Shown piece by piece: positions 6,899 through 12,451 of a stretch of DNA of 12,451 bases. Both the position numbers and the translations under genes were made by a program. The DNA is taken from positions 1 to 12,451 of the forward strand of contig CANGZO010000044.1 of the NCBI GenBank assembly GCA_947458305.1, given 5' to 3'. Below the pieces are notes generated by a model. It made no database searches, was not told the DNA's origin, and saw nothing but the letters and a program-made list of their open reading frames with translations. Every line of letters begins with the position of its first letter. Positions within the stretch are counted from its first letter, which is position 1. The stretch is from Comamonadaceae bacterium (GTDB taxonomy: Bacteria; Pseudomonadota; Gammaproteobacteria; Burkholderiales; Burkholderiaceae_C).

Positions 6899-7068
6899 CA
6901 AATGGATGCTTTGAAATTTGATTGATTTGTGACATTTATAGTTGCTCACGATGTGTATTATGTAAAGTGATAAATACAACAAAACCAGCAGGCTGGCTTC
7001 ATCTGAACAACCCATCCAGAGTGAGGATGTTCCAGCAACACCAGCCCACTTCGATCAACGGTTGTTGT
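6899..7068. other. A+T-rich convergent intergenic region
   Basis: These 170 nt separate the ends of the ankyrin gene (+) and the acylase gene (-). The first 85 nt are A+T rich with no coding signal and no obvious + strand terminator. TATTAT at 6956-6961 resembles a -10 box but lacks a -35 partner at 16-18 nt. A possible - strand terminator is listed separately. GAACAAC (7005-7011) and GTTGTTC (7064-7070) are complementary but 52 nt apart. Confidence 0.5.
6982..6999 (-). terminator. possible weak terminator of the acylase transcription unit
   Basis: On the - strand, AAGCCAG pairs with CTGGTTT (one G-U pair) around a 4-nt loop, and is followed by TGTTGTATTT. It lies about 70 nt past the stop codon of the acylase gene. 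The stem is short, so this is a tentative call. Confidence 0.35.
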
Positions 7069-9546
7069 TCAGGGCGTCAGAAGCAAGCGGTGAACAACTG
7101 TACTTTTTTGTTGAAGGGGAAGGTACTGGCCCGCTGCCCAAGCGCTGGCCATTGAGCGGCTACGAGAATCAAAAACATGGCCGGATTGACCGGTTTGGTA
7201 AATGAAGACCGATTGGTCAGGCTCAGCCAGGTCATAAACCGCCCGCATCGAAGCCGCATGGCGGTTGGCAAAAGGCTCCTTGAGGTCATTGGCCCAATAC
7301 TGACCGACGTTCACCGTGAACAAATCCCCTGCGCTTTCGGTGCGCACATCAAACAAGGAGTTCAGAAAAGGCACTTTGCCAAAAGGCTTGTGGCTGCTGA
7401 TGGCCGGATGCCAGGCTCCCCAGCGCCAGGCACGCATGTCTTGGCCTTGACGGGCTGAAATACGGGTCAAAGCGCGGTCGAGCGCAGCTGAAACTTGCGC
7501 TGGGCAGCCCGCAGCACCACACCAAAAAGCGTCCGAGCGCTTCAAGATGCCCTCCACCGCCGCACGAAAATGGCGCTTGCCATACAGCGCCTGGAAACGC
7601 TCGGCCCCCAGATGCGGCACCAGCAAACCACGCGTCAATTCATCGGCCCAAACATTGAACACCAGTGCCGCGGTACTGTCGGCTTTCATCTGGCCATCAA
7701 ATGTGCTGAGCATTTTCAGCGCCTGATCACCCAACGGGTGTTGAGGCTTGGCAGTCAGCACAACCGGCATCAGCGCCTTGGCGCCCAGAGACAAGACATC
7801 GTTTTGGATGTTTTGAAGGCTTTCGCGGCTGTGTTTGGGTGCAGCGGCCAGCAGTTGTTCAATGCGTTCAAAACGCTCGGGCGTGGTCCAGTCGCCTCCC
7901 ACAAAATGGGCATAACCGGGCGGCAGGATGTTCTGGTTGGCGGTGGCATGCCAGCCTTTGGATTCAATGGCCTGGCGATTCACCGCAGGGTTTTGCTCAG
8001 CGGGCAGCCAACCGGTCCAATCGTATTGGGCCAGCCAACCTGGGGCGGGTGCGACACCCCGAATGTCGTTTTGCGGCGAGCGTATGGGCAGTTTGCCCAC
8101 AGCCTGAAACGCCACTTCGCCCTGCGTGTCGGCCATGACCACGCTTTGCATGGGTGCATGGTTGTCAGTGAAAGCTTTTTGCAGTTCGGGAACGGTTTGC
8201 GCCCAGTTGGTCAACATGCCCGATTCCACGGTTTTGTTGTCCTCGGTCAAGGCTGACCAGCGCAGGCTGACGGCGTAACGCTGGCCGTCGATCAGCTGCC
8301 GGTATTGAGGTTGCACATCGCTGATGACAGGGCCGTGGCGGGTGTTGCGCACCGTGAGGGTCACATCGCCCTGCCCTTTGATGCGGATGGTTTCGGTCCG
8401 TTCATCAAACGCCGCCCAACCGGTGGGTGTGCGGTATTGGCCGGGTTGGGTGGCATCCAGCTGTTCCAGGTACAAGTCCTGAACGTCCGGCCCGGTGTTG
8501 GTGAATCCCCAGGCCACGCCTTGGGTACGGCCAAGGACCACAAAAGGCAAACCAGGCAAGGTGGCGCCGATCACATCCAGAGCCGGGTGTTGATGCCCAC
8601 CGGGCAATTGACCGGCAGGCGCTTTGAGTCGGGCGAAATACCAGATGGCTGGCGAACTCAAGGCCAAGTGAGGGTCGTTGGCCAACAAGGGTTTACCGCT
8701 GATGGTGCGGCTGCCGGGCACCACCCAGTTGTTGCTGCCCTTGCCTTCCAAAATGCCCACATCGCGCACCCAGTCGGCCGACCATTGGGCCAAAGCGTTC
8801 GAGGCAGGTTGAATGGCCGATGCGGTTTTGTCCTTGGCGGCGTAAACGCCCAACTCGGCATACAAAGCAGGCAAGTCAACTGCTGAAGCTGGCTTTTCAC
8901 CTGGGTAAGGTGGCATGAGTTGCCACAGTTGCTCATGCTTGAGCACCTGCGAGGCCGACAAACGGGCAAACTCTTGCCCCCAGTTGCCCCCCAAATCGAG
9001 GGCCATCATCAGCGCCCAACCCAAACTGTCTTCGGGCGACCAGGCTTGACTCTTGGGACCACCGGCCACAGTGCCGAGGATTTTGAATTCGGGCGATGGC
9101 CGCACTGCGCCACTGGCCCAAGCGTTCTGAATGCCCTCGCTGTAGGCCTCCAGGGCGGCTTGCGTCGCGGGCGATAAACCCTTGAATTGTTTTTGCGCCA
9201 TGCCGATGATTCCCAGCGTGCGCATGAGTTTGTCGGTGTCCAGCGTGGCGGCACCCAAAATCTCAGACAACTCACCGCGCATCAGGCGACGGTTGAATTC
9301 AAGTTGCCAGCCGCGTTCTTGTGCATGCACAAACCCCAGTGCGCGCCAGGTGTCCAAGACGGTGGCACCTTCAATGTGCGTCACATCTGCGGCATCGCGG
9401 GTGATGTTGACCGGGGCACTCAAACCCGCCAGTTTGAGTTGTCCGTTGAGTTGCGGCATGCTGCGCAGCAAGTGCACGGCCAACACGCCGCCCGTCACCA
9501 GCAAAACGGCCAGCAGCAGCAAAACAAGTCTTCCGATCCATTTCAT
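7069..9546 (-). CDS. penicillin-acylase-family protein (Ntn hydrolase), membrane-anchored precursor
   Basis: An 825-residue precursor of an N-terminal-nucleophile amidohydrolase. Known members cleave the amide side chain of penicillins, cephalosporins, acyl-homoserine lactones or lipopeptides; after export they cut themselves into alpha and beta chains. Residues 5-27 form a hydrophobic signal or anchor helix. The alpha part is about 30-270. The nucleophile is Ser271 in GKGSNNWVV, and self-cleavage before it would leave a 555-residue beta chain. The oxyanion Asn of penicillin G acylase aligns, from memory, with Asn537 in GWHATANQN. LLANDPHL (287-294) and WGFTNTGPDVQDLY (346-359) are further family motifs. 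GGAG at 9553-9556, 6 nt before ATG 9546, is a good ribosome binding site. It follows the LD-carboxypeptidase gene by 77 nt. The substrate class cannot be read from the sequence. Confidence 0.92.
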   Translation of the reverse strand: MKWIGRLVLLLLAVLLVTGGVLAVHLLRSMPQLNGQLKLAGLSAPVNITRDAADVTHIEGATVLDTWRALGFVHAQERGWQLEFNRRLMRGELSEILGAATLDTDKLMRTLGIIGMAQKQFKGLSPATQAALEAYSEGIQNAWASGAVRPSPEFKILGTVAGGPKSQAWSPEDSLGWALMMALDLGGNWGQEFARLSASQVLKHEQLWQLMPPYPGEKPASAVDLPALYAELGVYAAKDKTASAIQPASNALAQWSADWVRDVGILEGKGSNNWVVPGSRTISGKPLLANDPHLALSSPAIWYFARLKAPAGQLPGGHQHPALDVIGATLPGLPFVVLGRTQGVAWGFTNTGPDVQDLYLEQLDATQPGQYRTPTGWAAFDERTETIRIKGQGDVTLTVRNTRHGPVISDVQPQYRQLIDGQRYAVSLRWSALTEDNKTVESGMLTNWAQTVPELQKAFTDNHAPMQSVVMADTQGEVAFQAVGKLPIRSPQNDIRGVAPAPGWLAQYDWTGWLPAEQNPAVNRQAIESKGWHATANQNILPPGYAHFVGGDWTTPERFERIEQLLAAAPKHSRESLQNIQNDVLSLGAKALMPVVLTAKPQHPLGDQALKMLSTFDGQMKADSTAALVFNVWADELTRGLLVPHLGAERFQALYGKRHFRAAVEGILKRSDAFWCGAAGCPAQVSAALDRALTRISARQGQDMRAWRWGAWHPAISSHKPFGKVPFLNSLFDVRTESAGDLFTVNVGQYWANDLKEPFANRHAASMRAVYDLAEPDQSVFIYQTGQSGHVFDSRSRSMASAWAAGQYLPLQQKSTVVHRLLLTP

Positions 9547-9594
9547 GGGTGTCTCCGTGCGGGCGATGGGTGCGCCTCTTGGGTGGCTCGCTCA

Positions 9595-9611
9595 GACCTT
9601 CATTCAAGGTC
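9595..9611. repeat. perfect inverted repeat GACCTT-CATTC-AAGGTC between ldcA and the acylase gene
   Basis: A 6-bp perfect stem with a 5-nt loop in the 77-nt gap, 48 nt upstream of the acylase start. It is not followed by a T-run on either strand, so it is not an intrinsic terminator. It could be an operator palindrome or an mRNA hairpin. The gap otherwise shows only the acylase ribosome binding site. Confidence 0.35.
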
Positions 9612-9623
9612 ATCCTTCTGGCT

Positions 9624-10535
9624 TTAAATGTGGCCCCAAACCATCAGCGCGTCACGCCCTTCGGTGACAAGGTCGACTTTGGCGCCCACGGGCAGCAGCA
9701 CCTTGGTTGGCACATGGCCAAAAGGCAAACCGGTGAGAACCGGGGCCTTGATCTGGCTGCGAAGCCAATCGACCACGGTGGCCAGCTTGAAGCCTTTGTC
9801 GTGCGAGGGCACCAGCTTGTAGTTGGTGAATTGACCGATCAACACCGCTTTTTGCAGGGACAACACGCCAGATTGCAGCAGCTGGGTCAGCATGCGCTCA
9901 ACACGGTAAGGGTGCTCGCCCACGTCTTCGAGGAACAGCACCCCGCCCTTGATTTGGGGGAAATACGGTGTACCCAGCAGCGAGGTCAACACCGTGAGGT
10001 TGCCACCCCAAAGTGGCGCGTCTTTCACCAGCACGCGGCGCTCAGCCTCCAGCTTGGGCAGCTGCCAGCCCGTGCCTTCGCCCTGCTCCAGCAGCAGGTC
10101 ATCAAAGCAGGCTTGCATGATGTCATCGGGTTCTGGTTCGGGACCGAAGTCTTCACCTAAAGCTGGACCTTGCCAGCTGATGCGCCCAGTCTTGGCGTAA
10201 ACGGCTTGGTTGAAAGCGGTGAAATCGCTCAGCCCCACAAACTGGGTGCCGCCATCGATGGCCTTGGCAATGGTTTTATAGGGCAAGCTGGGCAGGATGC
10301 GCGTGAGGCCGTAGCCACCGCGAGAAATCAGGGCCACATCGGCGCCGCTGGCTGCCGCACGGGTGATGGATGCGATGCGCGTGGCGTCGTCACCGGCAAA
10401 GCGCATGTGGCGGTCCAATGTGGCTTCGTCCACCTCAACTTCATGGCCTTGGGCTTTCAGGCGCTTGAGGCCGCGACGAAAAGCGGCTGTGTCGCGCACC
10501 GCGCTGGAGGGAGAAAAAATGTAAATGTGGGCCAT
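9624..10535 (-). CDS. ldcA: LD-carboxypeptidase, peptidase family S66 (LdcA-type)
   Basis: A 303-residue serine peptidase. LdcA removes the terminal D-Ala from the murein tetrapeptide in the cytoplasm during peptidoglycan recycling. The family triad is visible: Ser103 in GLSDFT (101-106), Glu203 in FLEDVGE (201-207) and His274 in GLPFGH (269-274). SRGGYGLTRILP (71-82) is the conserved motif before the nucleophile elbow. Length fits the family (about 300). I chose ATG 10535 because MAHIYIFSPSS is the typical first strand; the frame is open further upstream but would run into the preceding gene. No ribosome binding site is evident at this ATG. It starts 46 nt after the stop of the tadA fusion gene and precedes the acylase gene. 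A related S66 branch, MccF, cleaves microcin C, which cannot be fully excluded. Confidence 0.92.
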   Translation of the reverse strand: MAHIYIFSPSSAVRDTAAFRRGLKRLKAQGHEVEVDEATLDRHMRFAGDDATRIASITRAAASGADVALISRGGYGLTRILPSLPYKTIAKAIDGGTQFVGLSDFTAFNQAVYAKTGRISWQGPALGEDFGPEPEPDDIMQACFDDLLLEQGEGTGWQLPKLEAERRVLVKDAPLWGGNLTVLTSLLGTPYFPQIKGGVLFLEDVGEHPYRVERMLTQLLQSGVLSLQKAVLIGQFTNYKLVPSHDKGFKLATVVDWLRSQIKAPVLTGLPFGHVPTKVLLPVGAKVDLVTEGRDALMVWGHI

Positions 10536-10581
10536 GATCTGAAATTGTGTGCTCGTGCAGGAACAAGGTCCCCTGCGCGCA

Positions 10582-11952
10582 TCAAGCCTTGAAGTGTCGC
10601 ACAGCCGCCTGCGCAATCGCCCTGCCCTGCTCCTGCACAAAATGCCCCGCTTCGGGCAGCAGCATGGGTTCTGGGCAGCCATTGATTTGGCTTTGCAATT
10701 GGCGCATCACCGGCTCGCCCAGCACCGGGTCTTGCTGGCCAATGGCCATGAAAGTCTGGCCTTGCCATGCGTCGCGCCAAAAGTCACGCGCTTGCTGGGA
10801 GATGGCAGCACCGGGCGAATCAGCGAACTCCGGCACCATGGGCGGAAAGGCCCGCAGCGCGGCTCGGTAGCCTTTGTCCGGGAAAGGGGCGTTGTAAGCG
10901 GCCGTTTCTTGAGCCGTCATGGCGCGGTTGCCCCGCGCAAACAATTTGCCCACATCAAACAAGGGCTGGCTTTGGCACCAAGCGCGCCAGGCCAGAAAAC
11001 CCTCGCTCAGAGGCGCTTCACCCGTGGCCAGGGTGGTGTTCATGACCAGCAGGCCTTTGTAACGCTCGGGTGCGGCCATGGGCAAAGTCAAGCCCAAGAT
11101 GCCACCCCAGTCCTGCACCACCAGCACCACGCCTTGCAGGTCAAGCCGCTCGATCAAGTCGAGCAAGGACTGCCGATGCGATTCAAAGCTGTGGAAACTG
11201 TCCTTCTTGGGCTTGTCGCTCTTGCCAAAACCGATCAGGTCGGGCGCCACCACACGGTGCCCCGCTGCCAACCAAACCGGGATCATCTTGCGGTAGAGGT
11301 AGCTCCAGGCCGGGTTGCCATGCAGGCACAGCCAGGTCAAGGGTGAGTTGGCGTCGCCCTCGTCCAGGTAGTGCATGCGCAACCCGTCGAAGCTGGGCAA
11401 ATCATTCACATAGTGCGGCGGCCAAGGGTAATCTGGCAAACCGTCAAACGCCACATCAGGTGTACGCAAAGCGTCTTCTCTGAGCGGGTGCAGGTTCATT
11501 CGTTTGGGCCTGAAAAAGTCTTTGAGCAACTGGCCGCATTCGTCAGACAGCACGCCGCCCGTGACCTGGGTTTGGTGGTTCAGTTGAGTGTGCTCGAACA
11601 GGTTGAGGACCGAGCCAGCCACCCCGGTGCGCGGGTCGGCTGCTCCAAACACCACACGGTCCACCCGCGCGTGCAGCATGGCGCCGCTGCACATGGCGCA
11701 AGGCTCCAGCGTCACATAAAGCGTGCAGCCGTCGAGACGGTAATTGCCCAGCACCCGGGCCGCTTCGCGCAGCGCCACCACCTCGGCATGAGCTGTGGGG
11801 TCATGGCTGGCAATCGGTGCATTGCGGCCTGTGGCGATGACCTGGCCATCCTTGACAAGCACCGCGCCCACCGGCACCTCACCTGCGGCTGCCGCATCGC
11901 GGGCTTGGTCCAAGGCCAGGCGCATGCCCTGCTCGTCGCTCCAATCGATCAT
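10582..11952 (-). CDS. tadA: fusion protein: tRNA adenosine deaminase TadA plus DhlA-type haloalkane dehalogenase
   Basis: A 456-residue protein with two complete enzymes in one open frame. Residues 1-151 are TadA, which deaminates A34 to inosine in tRNA-Arg(ACG): the HAE motif (His55, Glu57) and PCAMC (Cys85, Cys88) give the zinc site and proton shuttle. The domain ends at FFRPKR, like stand-alone TadA. Residues 160-456 match haloalkane dehalogenase subfamily I, which hydrolyses carbon-halogen bonds to alcohols: HGNPAW (211-216), the nucleophile Asp281 and halide-binding Trp282 in VVQDWGG, Trp322 in GFLAWRAW at the second halide Trp of DhlA, Asp408 in IGQQDPVLG, and His437 in EAGHFVQE. Alignment to DhlA is from memory but runs nearly end to end. 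GAAGAGGA at 11962-11969 precedes ATG 11952 by 9 nt; the start overlaps the upstream gene stop (ATGA). An internal ATG at 11499 could start the second enzyme alone. Confidence 0.9.
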   Translation of the reverse strand: MIDWSDEQGMRLALDQARDAAAAGEVPVGAVLVKDGQVIATGRNAPIASHDPTAHAEVVALREAARVLGNYRLDGCTLYVTLEPCAMCSGAMLHARVDRVVFGAADPRTGVAGSVLNLFEHTQLNHQTQVTGGVLSDECGQLLKDFFRPKRMNLHPLREDALRTPDVAFDGLPDYPWPPHYVNDLPSFDGLRMHYLDEGDANSPLTWLCLHGNPAWSYLYRKMIPVWLAAGHRVVAPDLIGFGKSDKPKKDSFHSFESHRQSLLDLIERLDLQGVVLVVQDWGGILGLTLPMAAPERYKGLLVMNTTLATGEAPLSEGFLAWRAWCQSQPLFDVGKLFARGNRAMTAQETAAYNAPFPDKGYRAALRAFPPMVPEFADSPGAAISQQARDFWRDAWQGQTFMAIGQQDPVLGEPVMRQLQSQINGCPEPMLLPEAGHFVQEQGRAIAQAAVRHFKA

Positions 11953-12308
11953 GCGTCGGCATCCTCTTCAATGTGAAAGCGGTGCAAAAACCGGTGAAGC
12001 ACGGGTGCGCCCAGAACGCCGACACAAATCAATGCCACAAAACCGCTGTAGAGCGCGTAGCTGCCAGCAAACAACTTGCCCGCTGTGGTGAGCGGTTCGC
12101 CCACCGGTCCCATGCCCGACAAAATCATCGCAGCGCTCAGATAAGCATCGACCCAAGGCTGGCCTTCAATGGCGTGGTAACCGACCATGCCCACCGCCAA
12201 AGAAACAACAATCAACAGCAAAGCTGTGCCGGCAGCACCGACCAATCGGCGGTGGTAGTCCGCCTGGGGAATCAAGGGCTTGCTGTAATGTTCAAACACG
12301 CTTTTCAT
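11949..12308 (-). CDS. small two-helix membrane protein, ion-channel-like without a canonical selectivity filter
   Basis: A 119-residue inner-membrane protein. A first hydrophobic helix lies at about 24-45 (VGAAGTALLLIVVSLAVGMV), then a short re-entrant-like stretch (AYLSAAMILSGMGPVG, 55-70), then a second helix at about 80-102 (LFAGSYALYSGFVALICVGVL). It ends with a charged tail, HRFLHRFHIEEDADA. The layout resembles a two-helix potassium-channel pore module, but the TVGYG filter is replaced by SGMGPVG, so potassium selectivity is not supported. Similar small proteins exist in many proteobacteria, as far as I recall, without proven function. The stop overlaps the tadA start by ATGA, so translation is probably coupled. 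The ribosome binding site is poor (AGGG directly at the ATG). It is the first gene after the terminator at 12415-12434. Confidence 0.75.
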   Translation of the reverse strand: MKSVFEHYSKPLIPQADYHRRLVGAAGTALLLIVVSLAVGMVGYHAIEGQPWVDAYLSAAMILSGMGPVGEPLTTAGKLFAGSYALYSGFVALICVGVLGAPVLHRFLHRFHIEEDADA

Positions 12309-12439
12309 CCCTGGAAGGTCAAAAGATGCTCACGCAAGAGACGTTGAACAACCCGCACGTGGGTGCTGTGGAATGGTTGAGGGAGGTACATGTCTGACGG
12401 AATGTATCAAAACAAAGGCACCCGAAGGTGCCTTGTCCA
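12309..12439. other. intergenic region upstream of the channel-like gene
   Basis: These 131 nt lie between the probable guaA stop and the channel-like gene. The terminator occupies 12415-12434. The remainder should contain the - strand promoter of the four-gene unit, but I cannot identify a convincing -35/-10 pair. CACGTG at 12357-12362 is a short palindrome of no clear meaning. Confidence 0.4.
12415..12434 (-). terminator. intrinsic terminator with UUCG loop, for the upstream - strand gene (probable guaA)
   Basis: Read on the - strand: AAGGCACC, loop TTCG, GGTGCCTT, then TGTTTTG. A perfect 8-bp GC-rich stem, the very stable UUCG tetraloop and a T-rich tail make a strong rho-independent terminator. 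It starts 5 nt after the TGA at 12440-12442. On the + strand the hairpin lacks a T-tail, so it works in one direction only. Confidence 0.8.
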
Positions 12440-12451
12440 TCATTCCCACTC
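12440..12451 (-). CDS. guaA: C-terminal codons of probable GMP synthase (guaA), rest outside window
   Basis: The last bases read on the - strand as GAG TGG GAA TGA, that is Glu-Trp-Glu-stop. GMP synthase of bacteria characteristically ends in IEWE, and a strong terminator follows at once, so this is most likely the 3' end of guaA, which aminates XMP to GMP. I also recall guaA near tadA in Burkholderiales, but only three residues are visible and chance cannot be excluded. Confidence 0.5.
   Translation of the reverse strand, partial: EWE

Noticed and set aside
6927..6961. Promoter-like TTGTGA and TATTAT after the ankyrin gene
   Set aside because: The spacing is 23 nt, too long for a sigma-70 promoter, and no gene follows on that strand.
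6922..7155. 77-codon + strand frame in the convergent gap
   Set aside because: It has no ribosome binding site, runs into the acylase gene antisense, and its product has no recognisable feature.

Overview
The window reads as a GC-rich betaproteobacterial chromosome, most likely Burkholderiales and probably a Comamonadaceae member such as a Limnohabitans- or Rhodoferax-like freshwater bacterium. I infer this from protein style, codon use and gene order, not from a database search. Most of it is densely packed housekeeping sequence. I see no phage, insertion sequence, CRISPR array, tRNA or rRNA.

Left part (1-1517, + strand): the 3' end of an alpha/beta-hydrolase of the hormone-sensitive-lipase family is followed 4 nt later by a two-domain protein, an acyl-CoA thioesterase (hotdog) fused to a GNAT acetyltransferase. 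This gene converges on ygfZ (- strand) with one base between the two stop codons.

Centre (1519-6898): ygfZ is divergent from a five-gene + strand cluster, mltG, tmk, holB, a TatD-family nuclease gene and a secreted ankyrin-repeat protein. mltG cuts nascent glycan strands, tmk makes dTDP, holB encodes the delta' clamp-loader subunit, and the TatD protein is a metal-dependent DNase. The mltG-tmk gap holds a REP-like palindrome. The last gene and the DNA after it are visibly richer in A+T than the rest.

Right part (7069-12451, all - strand, so transcribed right to left): the last four codons of what is probably guaA, a strong terminator with a UUCG loop, a small two-helix membrane protein resembling an ion-channel pore without a selectivity filter, a TadA tRNA deaminase fused in frame to a complete DhlA-type haloalkane dehalogenase, an LD-carboxypeptidase (ldcA-type) and a membrane-anchored penicillin-acylase-family Ntn hydrolase. 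The membrane protein overlaps the tadA fusion by ATGA, and the following genes are 46 and 77 nt apart, so these four probably form one transcription unit.

The most unusual content is the pair of domain fusions (thioesterase-GNAT and TadA-haloalkane dehalogenase). Two enzymes acting on murein, MltG and LdcA, also occur here but in separate transcription units. I found no convincing new multi-gene system. The TadA-dehalogenase fusion, coupled to the channel-like protein, is the best candidate for something little described.
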